A stretch of 64,000 nt of DNA from Hydractinia symbiolongicarpus. Taxonomy: Eukaryota > Cnidaria > Hydrozoa > Anthoathecata > Hydractiniidae. The notes below the pieces were generated by a model. It was not told where the DNA came from, ran no database searches, and worked only from the letters and a program-made list of their open reading frames with translations. The DNA lies in the NCBI RefSeq assembly GCF_029227915.1, contig NC_079881.1:24591501-24655500 (forward strand), given 5' to 3'. Both the position numbers and the translations under genes were made by a program. Positions 1-15,461 of the stretch are shown piece after piece (within the stretch, counting starts at the first letter, position 1; every line of letters starts with the position of its first letter).

Positions 1-61
1 AACACTAAAACGCATGAGACTTGTAGTTTTCAAAAATGATTTCATTTTTGATGAGACGCTG

Positions 62-134
62 AATAAAAGGAGTTTAATTGCTGGCAAACGAGAACCCGCG
101 ATTTTCCGTATATCAAACGGAATATAATAAAAGG
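62..134. repeat. Aberrant monomer with a 64-bp partial duplication
   Basis: The string AATAAAAGG followed by AGTTTAAT occurs at 62 and again at 126, so about 64 bp of the monomer is repeated inside one unit. The distance to the next landmark is 267 instead of about 203 bp. It looks like an unequal-exchange or replication-slippage junction. Confidence 0.7.
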
Positions 135-860
135 AGTTTAATGGCTGGCAAACAAAAACCCGCAATTTCCCGTAAATCCCGGACTCGGCCCGTATAGTCA
201 AAAGTATACAAAGAAAGTACCCAGGGAGTAAACTCATTTCCCGAACGATTCTTTAAATTATTTTTTCACCACTAAAACGCATGAGACTTGTAGTTTTCAA
301 AAATGATTTAATTTTTATTGAGACGCTGATTAAAAGAAGTTTAATCGCGGGCAAACGAAAACCCGCGATTTCCCGTAAATCCCGGGCTTGGCCCGTATAG
401 TCGAATGTATACAAAGAAAGTACCCAGAGAGTAAACTCATTTCCCGAACGATTTTTTAAATTATTTCTTCACCACTAAGACGCACGAGACTTGTAGTTTT
501 TAAAAATGATTTCATTTTTTATGAGACGCTGAATAAAAGGAGTTTAATCGCCGGCAAACCAAAACCCGCGATTTCCCGTAAATCCCGGACTCGGCCCGTA
601 TAGTCAAAAGTATACAAAGAAAGTACCCAGGGAGTAAACTCATTTCCCGAACGATTCTTTAAATTATTTTTTCACCACTAAAACGCATGAGACTTGTAGT
701 TTTCAAAAATGATTTAATTTTTATTGAGACGCTGAATAAAAGGAGTTTAATCGCCGGCCAACGAAAACCCGCGATTTCCCGTAAATCCCGGGCTTGGCCG
801 TATAGTCGAATGTATACAAAGAAAATACCCTGGGAGTAAACTCATTTCCCGAACGATTTT

Positions 861-3800
861 TTAAATTATTGCTTCACCACTAAAACGCATGAGACTTGTA
901 GTTTTCAAAAATGATTTCATTTTTGATGAGACGTTGAATAAAACGAGTTTAATCGCCGGCAAACGAAAACCCGCGGTTTGCCGTAAATCCCGGGCTTGAC
1001 CCGTATAGTCGAATGTATACAAAGAAAGTACCCAGGGAGTAAACTCATTTCCCGAACGATTCTTTAAATTATTTTTCAACACTAAAACGCATGAGACTTG
1101 TAGTTTTCAAAAATGATTTCATTTTTGATGAGACGCTGAATAAAACGATTTTAATCGCCGGCAAACGAAAACCCGCGATTTGCCGTAAGTCCCGGGCTTG
1201 ACCCGTATAGTCGAATGTATACAAAGAAAGTAAACTGGGAGTAAACTCATTTCCCCAACGGTTTTTTTAAGTTATATTTTCACTACAAAAACGCATGAGA
1301 CTTGTAGTTTTCAAAAATGATTTCGTTTTTGATGAGACGCTGAATAAAAGGAGTTTAATGGCTGGCAAACAAAAACCGCAATTTCCGTAAATCCCGGTCT
1401 CGGCCCGTATAGTCAAAAGTATACAAAGAAAGTACCCAGGGAGTAAACTCATTTCCCGAACGATTCTTTAAATTATTTTTTCACCACTAAAACGCATGAG
1501 ACTTGTAGTTTTCAAAAATGATTTCATTTTTGATGAGACGCTGAATAAAAGGAGTTTAATCGCCGGCAAACGAAAACCAGCGATTTCCCGTAAATCCCGG
1601 ACCAGGCCCGTATAGTCAAAAGTATACAAAGAAAGTACCCAGGGAGTAAACTCATTTCCCGAACGATTCTTTAAATTATATTTTCACCATTAAAACGCAT
1701 GAGACTTGTACTTTTCAAAAATGATTTAATTTTTATTGAGACGCGGATTAAAAGAAGTTTAATCGCCGGCAAACGAAAACCCGCGATTTCCCGTAAATCC
1801 CGGGCTTGGCCCGTATAGTCGAATGTATACAAAGAAAGTACCCAGAGAGTAAACTCATTTCCCGAACGATTTTTTAAATTATTTCTTCACCACTAAGACG
1901 CACGAGACTTGTAGTTTTTAAAAATGATTTCATTTTTTATGAGACGCTGAATAAAAGGACTTTAATCGCCGGCAAACGAAAACCCGCGATTTCCCGTAAA
2001 TCCCGGACTCGGCCCGTATAGTCAAAAGTATACAAAGAAAGTACCCAGGGAGTAAACTCATTTCCCGAACGATTCTTTAAATTATTTCTTCACCACTAAA
2101 ACGCATGAGACTTGTAGTTTTCAAAAATGAATTCTTTTTAAATGAGACGCTGAATAAAAGGAGTTTAATCGCCGGCAAACGAAAACCCGCGATTTGCCGT
2201 AAATCCCGGGCTTGACCCGTATAGTCGAATGTATACAAAGAAAGTAAACTGGGAGTAAACTCATTTCCCGAACGATTTTTTAAATTATTTCTTCACCACT
2301 AAGACGCACGAGACTTGTAGTTTTTAAAAATGATTTCATTTTTTATGAGACGCTGAATAAAAGGACTTTAATCGCCGGCAAACGAAAACCCGCGATTTCC
2401 CGTAAATCCCGGACTCGGCCCGTATAGTCAAAAGTATACAAAGAAAGTACCCAGGGAGTAAACTCATTTCCCGAACGATTCTTTAAATTATTTCTTCACC
2501 ACTAAAACGCATGAGACTTGTAGTTTTCAAAAATGAATTCATTTTAAATGAGACGCTGAATAAAAGGAGTTTAATCGCCGGCAAACGAAAACCCGCGATT
2601 TGCCGTAAATCCCGGGCTTGACCCGTATAGTCGAATGTATACAAAGAAAGTAAACTGGGAGTAAACTCATTTCCCGAACGATTTTTTAAATTACTTTTTC
2701 ACCACTAAAACGCATGAGACTTGTAGTTTTCAAAATAGATTTCGTATTTGATGAGACATTGAATAAAAGGAGTTTAATCGCCGGCCAACGAAAACCCGCG
2801 ATTTCCCGTAAATCCTGGGCTTGGCCGTATAGTCGAATGTATACAAAGAAAATACCCTGGGAGTAAACTCATTTCCCGAACGATTTTTTAAATTATTTCT
2901 TCACCACTAAAACGCATGAGACTTGTAGTTTTCAAAAATGATTTCATTTTTGATGAGACGTTGAATAAAACGAGTTTAATCGCCGGCAAACGAAAACCCG
3001 CGGTTTGCCGTAAATCCCGGGCTTGACCCGTATAGTCGAATGTATACAAAGAAAGTACCCAGGGAGTAAACTCATTTCCCGAACGATTCTTTAAATTATT
3101 TTTCAACACTAAAACGCATGAGACTTGTAGTTTTCAAAAATGATTTCATTTTTGATGAGACGCTGAATAAAACGATTTTAATCGCCGGCAAACGAAAACC
3201 CGCGATTTTCGGTAAATCCCGGGCTTGACCCGTATAGTCGAATGTATACAAAGAAAGTAAACTGGGAGTAAACTCATTTCCCCAACGGTTTTTTTAAGTT
3301 ATATTTTCACTACAAAAACGCATGAGACTTGTAGTTTTCAAAAATGATTTCGTTTTTGATGAGACGCTGAATAAAAGGAGTTTAATGGCTGGCAAACAAA
3401 AACCGCAATTTCCCGTAAATCCCGGTCTCGGCCCGTATAGTCAAAAGTATACAAAGAAAGTACCCAGGGAGTAAACTCATTTCCCGAACGATTCTTTAAA
3501 TTATTTTTTCACCACTAAAACGCATGAGACTTGCAGTTTTCAAAAATGATTTCAATTTTGATGACACGCTGAATAAAAGGAGTTTAATCGCCGGCAAACG
3601 AAAACCAGCGATTTCCCGTAAATCCTGGACCAGGCCCGTATAGTCAAAAGTATACAAAGAAAGTACCCAGGGAGTAAACTCATTTCCCGAACGATTCTTT
3701 AAATTATATTTTCACCATTAAAACGCATGAGACTTGTACTTTTCAAAAATGATTTAATTTTTATTGAGACGCTGATTAAAAGAAGTTTAATCGCCGGCAA

Positions 3801-4910
3801 ACGAAAACCCGCGATTTCCCGTAAATCCCGGGCTTGGCCCGTATAGTCGAATGTATACAAAGAAAGTACCCAGAGAGTAAACTCATTTCCCGAACGATTT
3901 TTTAAATTATTTCTTCACCACTAAGACGCACGAGACTTGTAGTTTTTAAAAATGATTTCATTTTTTATGAGACGCTGAATAAAAGGAGTTTAATCGCCGG
4001 CAAACGAAAACCCGCGATTTCCCGTAAATCCCGGACTCGGCCCGTATAGTCAAAAGTATACAAAGAAAGTACCCAGGGAGTAAACTCATTTCCCGAACGA
4101 TTCTTTAAATTATTTTTTCACCACTAAAACGCATGAGACTTGTAGTTTTCAAAAATGATTTAATTTTATTGAGACGCTGATTAAAAGAAGTTTAATCCCG
4201 GGCAAACGAAAACCCGCGATTTCCCGTAAATCCCGGGCTTGGCCCGTATAGTCGAATGTATACAAAGAAAGTACCCAGAGAGTAAACTCATTTCCCGAAC
4301 GATTTTTTAAATTATTTCTTCACCACTAAGACGCACGAGACTTGTAGTTTTTAAAAATGATTTCATTTTTTATGAGACGCTGAATAAAAGGAGTTTAATC
4401 GCCGGCAAACCAAAACCCGCGATTTCCCGTAAATCCCGGACTCGGCCCGTATAGTCAAAAGTATACAAAGAAAGTACCCAGGGAGTAAACTCATTTCCCG
4501 AACGATTCTTTAAATTATTTCTTCACCACTAAAACGCATGAGACTTGTAGTTTTCAAAAATGAATTCATTTTAAATGAGACACTGAATAAAAGGAGTTTA
4601 ATCGCCGGCAAACGAAAACCCGCGATTTGCCGTAAATCCCGGGCTTGACCCGTATAGTCGAATGTATACAAAGAAAGTAAACTGGGAGTAAACTCATTTC
4701 CCGAACGATTTTTTAAATTACTTTTTCACCACTAAAACGCATGAGACTTGTAGTTTTCAAAAATGATTTCGTATTTGATGAGACATTGAATAAAAGGAGT
4801 TTAATCGCCGGCCAACGAAAACCCGCGATTTCCCGTAAATCCCGGGCTTGGCCGTATAGTCGAATGTATACAAAGAAAATACCCTGGGAGTAAACTCATT
4901 TCCCGAACGA
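861..4910. repeat. Higher-order repeat, about 2027-bp period (10 monomers)
   Basis: The variant monomer beginning near 861 recurs almost unchanged near 2888, and its neighbours recur in the same order, giving a shift of 2027 bp, ten monomers. Further partial copies follow near 4915, with local rearrangement. Confidence 0.65.
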
Positions 4911-6299
4911 TTTTTTAAATTATTTCTTCACCACTAAAACGCATGAGACTTGTAGTTTTCAAAAATGATTTCATTTTTGATGAGACGTTGAATAAAACAA
5001 GTTTAATCGCCGGCAAACGAAAACCCGCGGTTTGCCGTAAATCCCGGGCTTGACCCGTATAGTCGAATGTATACAAAGAAAGTACCCAGGGAGTAAACTC
5101 ATTTCCCGAACGATTCTTTAAATTATTTTTCACCACTAAAACGCATGAGACTTGTAGTTTTAAAAAATAATTTTGTTTTTGATGAGACGCTGAATAAAAG
5201 CAGTTTAATCGCCGGCAAACGAAAACCCGCGATTTCCCGTAAATCCCGGGCTTGGCCCGTATAGTCGAATGTATACAAAGAAAGTACCCAGAGAGTAAAC
5301 TCATTTCCCGAACGATTTTTTAAATTATTTCTTCACCACTAAGACGCACGAGACTTGTAGTATTTAAAAATGATTTCATTTTTGATGAGACGCTGAATAA
5401 AACGATTTTAATCGCCGGCAAACGAAAACCCGCGATTTTCGGTAAATCCCGGGCTTGACCCGTATAGTCGAATGTATACAAAGAAAGTAAACTGGGAGTA
5501 AACTCATTTCCCCAACGGTTTTTTTAAGTTATATTTTCACTACAAAAACGCATGAGACTTGTAGTTTTCAAAAATGATTTAATTTTTATTGAGACGCTGA
5601 TTAAAAGAAGTTTAATCGCCGGCAAACGAAAACCCGCGATTTCCCGTAAATCCCGGGCTTGGCCCGTATAGTCGAATGTATACAAAGAAAGTACCCAGAG
5701 AATAAACTCATTTCCCGAACGATTTTTTAAATTATTTCTTCACCACTAAGACGCACGAGACTTGTAGTTTTTAAAAATGATTTCATTTTTTATGAGACGC
5801 TGAATAAAAGGAGTTTAATCGCCGGCAAACGAAAACCCGCGATTTCCCGTAAATCCCGGACTCGGCCCGTATAGTCAAAAGTATACAAAGAAAGTACCCA
5901 GGGAGTAAACTCATTTCCCGAACGATTCTTTAAATTATTTTTTCACCACTAAAACGCATGAGACTTGTAGTTTTCAAAAATAATTTAATTTTTATTGAGA
6001 CGCTGATTAAAAGAAGTTTAATCCCGGGCAAACGAAAACCCGCGATTTCCCGTAAATCCCGGGCTTGGCCCGTATAGTCGAATGTATACAAAGAAAGTAC
6101 CCAGGGAGTAAACTCATTTCCCGAACGATTCTTTAAATTATTTCTTCACCACTAAAACGCATGAGACTTGTAGTTTTCAAAAATGAATTCATTTTAAATG
6201 AGACGCTGAATAAAAGGAGTTTAATCGCCGGCAAACGAAAACCCGCGATTTGCCGTAAATCCCGGGCTTGACCCGTATAGTCGAATGTATACAAAGAAA

Positions 6300-9200
6300 G
6301 TAAACTGGGAGTAAACTCATTTCCCGAACGATTTTTTAAATTACTTTTTCACCACTAAAACGCATGAGACTTGTAGTTTTCAAAAATGATTTCGTATTTG
6401 ATGAGACGCTGAATAAAAGGAGTTTAATCGCCGGCCAACGAAAACCCGCGATTTCCCGTAAATCCCGGGCTTGGCCGTATAGTCGAATGTATACAAAGAA
6501 AATACCCTGGGAGTAAACTCATTTCCCGAACGATTTTTTAAATTATTTCTTCACCACTAAAACGCATGAGACTTGTAGTTTTCAAAAATGATTTCATTTT
6601 TGATGAGACGTTGAATAAAACGAGTTTAATCGCCGGCAAACGAAAACCCGCGGTTTGCCGTTAATCCCGGGCTTGACCCGTATAGTCGAATGTATACAAA
6701 GAAAGTACCCAGGGAGTAAACTCATTTCCCGAACGATTCTTTAAATTATTTTTCAACACTAAAACGCATGAGACTTGTAGTTTTCAAAAATGATTTCATT
6801 TTTGATGAGACGCTGAATAAAACGATTTTAATCGCCGGCAAAGGAAAACCCGCGATTTGCCGTAAATCCCGGGCTTGACCCGTATAGTCGAATGTATACA
6901 AAGAAAGTAAACTGGGAGTAAACTCATTTCCCCAACGGTTTTTTTAAGTTATATTTTCACTACAAAAACGCATGAGACTTGTAGTTTTCAAAAATGATTT
7001 CGTTTTTGATGAGACGCTGAATAAAAGGAGTTTAATGGCTGGCAAACAAAAACCGCAATTTCCCGTAAATCCCGGTCTCGGCCCGTATAGTCAAAAGTAT
7101 ACAAAGAAAGTACCCAGGGAGTAAACTCATTTCCCGAACGATTCTTTAAATTATTTTTTCACCACTAAAACGCATGAGACTTGTAGTTTTCAAAAATGAT
7201 TTCATTTTTGATGACACGCTGAATAAAAGGAGTTTAATCGCCGGCAAACGAAAACCAGCGATTTCCCGTAAATCCCGGACCAGGCCCGTATAGTCAAAAG
7301 TATACAAAGAAAGTACCCAGGGAGTAAACTCATTTCCCGAACGATTCTTTAAATTATATTTTCACCATTAAAACGCATGAGACTTGTACTTTTCAAAAAT
7401 GATTTAATTTTTATTGAGACGCTGATTAAAAGAAGTTTAATCGCCGGCAAACGAAAACCCGCGATTTCCCGTAAATCCCGGGCTTGGCCCGTATAGTCGA
7501 ATGTATACAAAGAAAGTACCCAGAGAGTAAACTCATTTCCCGAACGATTTTTTAAATTATTTCTTCACCACTAAGACGCACGAGACTTGTAGTATTTAAA
7601 AATGATTTCATTTTTGATGAGACGCTGAATAAAACGATTTTAATCGCCGGCAAACGAAAACCCGCGATTTTCGGTAAATCCCGGGCTTGACCCGTATAGT
7701 CGAATGTATACAAAGAAAGTAAACTGGGAGTAAACTCATTTCCCCAACGGTTTTTTTAAGTTATATTTTCACTACAAAAACGCATGAGACTTGTAGTTTT
7801 CAAAAATGATTTAATTTTTATTGAGACGCTGATTAAAAGAAGTTTAATCGCCGGCAAACGAAAACCCGCGATTTCCCGTAAATCCCGGGCTTGGCCCGTA
7901 TAGTCGAATGTATACAAAGAAAGTACCCAGAGAATAAACTCATTTCCCGAACGATTTTTTAAATTATTTCTTCACCACTAAGACGCACGAGACTTGTAGT
8001 TTTTAAAAATGATTTCATTTTTTATGAGACGCTGAATAAAAGGAGTTTAATCGCCGGCAAACGAAAACCCGCGATTTCCCGTAAATCCCGGACTCGGCCC
8101 GTATAGTCAAAAGTATACAAAGAAAGTACCCAGGGAGTAAACTCATTTCCCGAACGATTCTTTAAATTATTTTTTCACCACTAAAACGCATGAGACTTGT
8201 AGTTTTCAAAAATAATTTAATTTTTATTGAGACGCTGATTAAAAGAAGTTTAATCCCGGGCAAACGAAAACCCGCGATTTCCCGTAAATCCCGGGCTTGG
8301 CCCGTATAGTCGAATGTATACAAAGAAAGTACCCAGAGAGTAAACTCATTTCCCGAACGATTTTTTAAATTATTTCTTCACCACTAAGACGCACGAGACT
8401 TGTAGTTTTTAAAAATGATTTCATTTTTTATGAGACGCTGAATAAAAGGAGTTTAATCGCCGGCAAACCAAAACCCGCGATTTCCCGTAAATCCCGGACT
8501 CGGCCCGTATAGTCAAAAGTATACAAAGAAAGTACCAAGGGAGTAAACTCATTTCCCGAACGATTCTTTAAATTATTTCTTCACCACCAAAAACGCATGA
8601 GACTTGTAGTTTTCAAAAATGAATTCATTTTTAATGAGACGCTGAATAAAAGGAGTTTTATCGCCGGTAAACGAAAACCGGCGATTTGCCGTAAATCCCG
8701 GGCTTGACCCGTATAGTCGAATGTATACAAAGAAAGTAAACTGGGAGTAAACTCATTTCCCGAACGATTTTTTAAATTACTTTTTCACCACTAAAACGCA
8801 TGAGACTTGTAGTTTTCAAAAATGATTTCGTATTTGATGAGACGCTGAATAAAAGGAGTTTAATCGCCGGCCAACGAAAACCCGCGATTTCCCGTAAATC
8901 CCGGGCTTGGCCGTATAGTCGAATGTATACAAAGAAAGTAAACTGGGAGTAAACTCATTTCCCGAACGATTCTTTAAATTATATTTTCGCCATTAAAACG
9001 CATGAGACTTGTACTTTTCAAAAATGATTTAATTTTTATTGAGACGCTGATTAAAAGAAGTTTAATCGCCGGCAAACGAAAACCCGCGATTTCCCGTAAA
9101 TCCCGAGCTTGGCCCGTATAGTCGAATGTATACAAAGAGAGTACCCAGAGAGTAAACTCATTTCCCGAACGATTTTTTAAATTATTTCTTCACCACTCAG

Positions 9201-12200
9201 ACGCACGAGACTTGTAGTTTTTAAAAATGATTTCATTTTTTATGAGACGCTGAATAAAAGGAGTTTAATCGCCGGCAAACGAAAACCCGCGATTTCCCGT
9301 AAATCCCGGACTCGGCCCGTATAGTCAAAAGTATACAAAGAAAGTACCCAGGGAGTAAACTCATTTCCCGAACGATTCTTTAAATTATTTCTTCACCACT
9401 AAAACGCATGAGACTTGTAGTTTTCAAAAATGAATTCATTTTAAATGAGACGCTGAATAAAAGGAGTTTAATCGCCGGCAAACGAAAACCCGCGATTTGC
9501 CGTAAATCCCGGGCTTGACCCGTATAGTCGAATGTATACAAAGAAAGTAAACTGGGAGTAAACTCATTTCCCGAACGATTTTTTAAATTACTTTTTCACC
9601 GCTAAAACGCATGAGACTTGTAGTTTTCAAAAATGATTTCGTATTTGATGAAACGCTGAATAAAAGGAGTTTAATCGCCGGCCAACGAAAACCCGCGATT
9701 TCCCGTAAATCCCGGGCTTGGCCGTATAGTCGAATGTATACAAAGAAAATACCCTGGGAGTAAACTCATTTCCCGAACGATTTTTTAAATTATTTCTTCA
9801 CCACTAAAACGCATGAGACTTGTAGTTCTCAAAAATGATTTCATTTTTGATGAGACGTTGAATAAAACGAGTTTAATCGCCGGCAAACGAAAACCCGCGG
9901 TTTGCCGTTAATCCCGGGCTTGACCCGTATAGTCGAATGTATACAAAGAAAGTACCCAGGGAGTAAACTCATTTCCCGAACGATTCTTTAAATTATTTTT
10001 CAACACTAAAACGCATGAGACTTGTAGTTTTCAAAAATGATTTCATTTTTGATGAGACGCTGAATAAAACGATTTTAATCGCCGGCAAAGGAAAACCCGC
10101 GATTTGCCGTAAATCCCGGGCTTGACCCGTATAGTCGAATGTATACAAAGAAAGTAAACTGGGAGTAAACTCATTTCCCCAACGGTTTTTTTAAGTTATA
10201 TTTTCACTACAAAAACGCATGAGACTTGTAGTTTTCAAAAATGATTTCGTTTTTGATGAGACGCTGAATAAAAGGAGTTTAATGGCTGGCAAACAAAAAC
10301 CGCAATTTCCCGTAAATCCCGGTCTCGGCCCGTATAGTCAAAAGTATACAAAGAAAGTACCCAGGGAGTAAACTCATTTCCCGAACGATTCTTTAAATTA
10401 TTTTTTCACCACTAAAACGCATGAGACTTGTAGTTTTCAAAAATGATTTCATTTTTGATGACACGCTGAATAAAAGGAGTTTAATCGCCGGCAAACGAAA
10501 ACCAGCGATTTCCCGTAAATCCCGGACCAGGCCCGTATAGTCAAAAGTATACAAAGAAAGTACCCAGGGAGTAAACTCATTTCCCGAACGATTCTTTAAA
10601 TTATATTTTCACCATTAAAACGCATGAGACTTGTACTTTTCAAAAATGATTTAATTTTTATTGAGACGCTGATTAAAAGAAGTTTAATCGCCGGCAAACG
10701 AAAACCCGCGATTTCCCGTAAATCCCGGGCTTGGCCCGTATAGTCGAATGTATACAAAGAAAGTACCCAGAGAGTAAACTCATTTCCCGAACGATTTTTT
10801 AAATTATTTCTTCACCACTAAGACGCACGAGACTTGTAGTATTTAAAAATGATTTCATTTTTGATGAGACGCTGAATAAAACGATTTTAATCGCCGGCAA
10901 ACGAAAACCCGCGATTTTCGGTAAATCCCGGGCTTGACCCGTATAGTCGAATGTATACAAAGAAAGTAAACTGGGAGTAAACTCATTTCCCCAACGGTTT
11001 TTTTAAGTTATATTTTCACTACAAAAACGCATGAGACTTGTAGTTTTCAAAAAGGATTTAATTTTTATTGAGACGCTGATTAAAAGAAGTTTAATCGCCG
11101 GCAAACGAAAACCCGCGATTTCCCGTAAATCCCGGGCTTGGCCCGTATAGTCGAATGTATACAAAGAAAGTACCCAGAGAATAAACTCATTTCCCGAACG
11201 ATTTTTTAAATTATTTCTTCACCACTAAGACGCACGAGACTTGTAGTTTTTAAAAATGATTTCATTTTTTATGAGACGCTGAATAAAAGGAGTTTAATCG
11301 CCGGCAAACGAAAACCCGCGATTTCCCGTAAATCCCGGACTCGGCCCGTATAGTCAAAAGTATACAAAGAAAGTACCCAGGGAGTAAACTCATTTCCCGA
11401 ACGATTCTTTAAATTATTTTTTCACCACTAAAACGCATGAGACTTGTAGTTTTCAAAAATAATTTAATTTTTATTGAGACGCTGATTAAAAGAAGTTTAA
11501 TCCCGGGCAAACGAAAACCCGCGATTTCCCGTAAATCCCGGGCTTGGCCCGTATAGTCGAATGTATACAAAGAAAGTACCCAGAGAGTAAACTCATTTCC
11601 CGAACGATTTTTTAAATTATTTCTTCACCACTAAGACGCACGAGACTTGTAGTTTTTAAAAATGATTTCATTTTTTATGAGACGCTGAATAAAAGGAGTT
11701 TAATCGCCGGCAAACCAAAACCCGCGATTTCCCGTAAATCCCGGACTCGGCCCGTATAGTCAAAAGTATACAAAGAAAGTACCAAGGGAGTAAACTCATT
11801 TCCCGAACGATTCTTTAAATTATTTCTTCACCACCAAAAACGCATGAGACTTGTAGTTTTCAAAAATGAATTCATTTTTAATGAGACGCTGAATAAAAGG
11901 AGTTTTATCGCCGGTAAACGAAAACCCGCGATTTGCCGTAAATCCCGGGCTTGACCCGTATAGTCGAATGTATACAAAGAAAGTAAACTGGGAGTAAACT
12001 CATTTCCCGAACGATTTTTTAAATTACTTTTTCACCACTAAAACGCATGAGACTTGTAGTTTTCAAAAATGATTTCGTATTTGATGAGACGCTGAATAAA
12101 AGGAGTTTAATCGCCGGCCAACGAAAACCCGCGATTTCCCGTAAATCCCGGGCTTGGCCGTATAGTCGAATGTATACAAAGAAAATACCCTGGGAGTAAA

Positions 12201-14050
12201 CTCATTTCCCGAACGATTTTTTAAATTATTTCTTCACCACTAAAACGCATGAGACTTGTAGTTTTCAAAAATGATTTCATTTTTGATGAGACGTTGAATA
12301 AAACGAGTTTAATCGCCGGCAAACGAAAACCCGCGGTTTGCCGTAAATCCCGGGCTTGACCCGTATAGTCGAATGTATACAAAGAAAGTACCCAGGGAGT
12401 AAACTCATTTCCCGAACGATTCTTTAAATTATTTTTCAACACTAAAACGCATGAGACTTGTAGTTTTCAAAAATGATTTCATTTTTGATGAGACGCTGAA
12501 TAAAACGATTTTAATCGCCGGCAAACGAAAACCCGCGATTTGCCGTAAGTCCCGGGCTTGACCCGTATAGTCGAATGTATACAAAGAAAGTAAACTGGGA
12601 GTAAACTCATTTCCCGAACGATTCTTTAAATTATATTTTCGCCATTAAAACGCATGAGACTTGTACTTTTCAAAAATGATTTAATTTTTATTGAGACGCT
12701 GATTAAAAGAAGTTTAATCGCCGGCAAACGAAAACCCGCGATTTCCCGTAAATCCCGGGCTTGGCCCGTATAGTCGAATGTATACAAAGAGAGTACCCAG
12801 AGAGTAAACTCATTTCCCGAACGATTTTTTAAATTATTTCTTCACCACTCAGACGCACGAGACTTGTAGTTTTTAAAAATGATTTCATTTTTTATGAGAC
12901 GCTGAATAAAAGGAGTTTAATCGCCGGCAAACGAAAACCCGCGATTTCCCGTAAATCCCGGACTCGGCCCGTATAGTCAAAAGTATACAAAGAAAGTACC
13001 CAGGGAGTAAACTCATTTCCCGAACGATTCTTTAAATTATTTCTTCACCACTAAAACGCATGAGACTTGTAGTTTTCAAAAATGAATTCATTTTAAATGA
13101 GACGCTGAATAAAAGGAGTTTAATCGCCGGCAAACGAAAACCCGCGATTTGCCGTAAATCCCGGGCTTGACCCGTATAGTCGAATGTATACAAAGAAAGT
13201 AAACTGGGAGTAAACTCATTTCCCGAACGATTTTTTAAATTACTTTTTCACCACTAAAACGCATGAGACTTGTAGTTTTCAAAAATGATTTCGTATTTGA
13301 TGAGACGCTGAATAAAAGGAGTTTAATCGCCGGCCAACGAAAACCCGCGATTTCCCGTAAATCCCGGGCTTGGCCGTATAGTCGAATGTATACAAAGAAA
13401 ATACCCTGGGAGTAAACTCATTTCCCGAACGATTTTTTAAATTATTTCTTCACCACTAAAACGCATGAGACTTGTAGTTTTCAAAAATGATTTCATTTTT
13501 GATGAGACGTTGAATAAAACGAGTTTAATCGCCGGCAAACGAAAACCCGCGGTTTGCCGTTAATCCCGGGCTTGACCCGTATAGTCGAATGTATACAAAG
13601 AAAGTACCCAGGGAGTAAACTCATTTCCCGAACGATTCTTTAAATTATTTTTCAACACTAAAACGCATGAGACTTGTAGTTTTCAAAAATGATTTCATTT
13701 TTGATGAGACGCTGAATAAAACGATTTTAATCGCCGGCAAAGGAAAACCCGCGATTTGCCGTAAATCCCGGGCTTGACCCGTATAGTCGAATGTATACAA
13801 AGAAAGTAAACTGGGAGTAAACTCATTTCCCCAACGGTTTTTTTAAGTTATATTTTCACTACAAAAACGCATGAGACTTGTAGTTTTCAAAAATGATTTC
13901 GTTTTTGATGAGACGCTGAATAAAAGGAGTTTAATGGCTGGCAAACAAAAACCGCAATTTCCCGTAAATCCCGGTCTCGGCCCGTATAGTCAAAAGTATA
14001 CAAAGAAAGTACCCAGGGAGTAAACTCATTTCCCGAACGATTCTTTAAAT
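6300..14050. repeat. Higher-order repeat, 3247-bp period (16 monomers)
   Basis: Private variants repeat at a constant distance. TCACCACCAAAAACGCATGAG-type junctions lie at 8581 and 11828 (3247 bp). CCCAACGG junctions lie at 6931 and 10178 (3247 bp), with the next at 13830 (3652 bp, 18 monomers). The copies are nearly identical over their whole length, so this amplification is recent compared with the divergence between monomer classes. Confidence 0.75.
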
Positions 14051-15461
14051 TATTTTTTCACCACTAAAACGCATGAGACTTGTAGTTTTCAAAAATGATT
14101 TCATTTTTGATGACACGCTGAATAAAAGGAGTTTAAGCGCCGGCAAACGAAAACCAGCGATTTCCCGTAAATCCCGGACCAGGCCCGTATAGTCAAAAGT
14201 ATACAAAGAAAGTACCCAGGGAGTAAACTCATTTCCCGAACGATTCTTTAAATTATATTTTCACCATTAAAACGCATGAGACTTGTACTTTTCAAAAATG
14301 ATTTAATTTTTATTGAGACGCTGATTAAAAGAAGTTTAATCGCCGGCAAACGAAAACCCGCGATTTCCCGTAAATCCCGGGCTTGGCCCGTATAGTCGAA
14401 TGTATACAAAGAAAGTACCCAGAGAGTAAACTCATTTCCCGAACGATTTTTTAAATTATTTCTTCACCACTAAGACGCACGAGACTTGTAGTATTTAAAA
14501 ATGATTTCATTTTTTATGAGACGCTGAATAAAAGGAGTTTAATCGCCGGCAAACGAAAACCCACGATTTCCCGTAAATCCCGGACTCGGCCCGTATAGTC
14601 AAAAGTATACAAAGAAAGTACCCAGGGAGTAAACTCATTTCCCGAACGATTCTTTAAATTATTTCTTCACCACTAAAACGCATGAGACTTGTAGTTTTCA
14701 AAAATGAATTCATTTTAAATGAGACGCTGAATAAAAGGAGTTTAATCGCCGGCAAACGAAAACCCGCGATTTGCCGTAAATCCCGGGCTTGACCCGTATA
14801 GTCGAATGTATACAAAGAAAGTAAACTGGGAGTAAACTCATTTCCCGAACGATTTTTTAAATTATTTTTTCACCACTAAAACGCATGAGACTTGTAGTTT
14901 TTAAAAATGATTTCGTATTTGATGAGACGCTGAATAAAAGGAGTTTAATCGCCGGCCAACGAAAACCCGCGATTTCCCGTAAATCCCGGGCTTGGCCGTA
15001 TAGTCGAATGTATACAAAGAAAATACCCAGGGAGTAAACTCATTTGCCGAACGATTTTTTAAATTATTTCTTCACCACTAAAACGCCTGAGACTTATAGT
15101 TTTCAAAAATGATTTCATTTTTGATGAGACGCTGAATAAAAGGAGTTTAATCGCCGGCAAACGAAAACCCGCGATTTGCCGTAAATCCCGGACTCGGCCC
15201 GTATAGTCAAAAGTATACAAAGAAAGTACCCAGGGAGTAAACTCATTTCCCGAACGATTCTTTAAATTATTTTTCACCACTAAAACGCATGAGACTTGTA
15301 GTTTTAAAAAATAATTTTGTTTTTGATGAGACGCTGAATAAAAGCAGTTTAATCGCCGGCAAACGAAAACCCGCGATTTCCCGTAAATCCCGGGCTTGGC
15401 CGTATAGTCGAATGTATACAAAGAAAATACCCAGGGGTAAACTCATTTCCCGAACGATTTT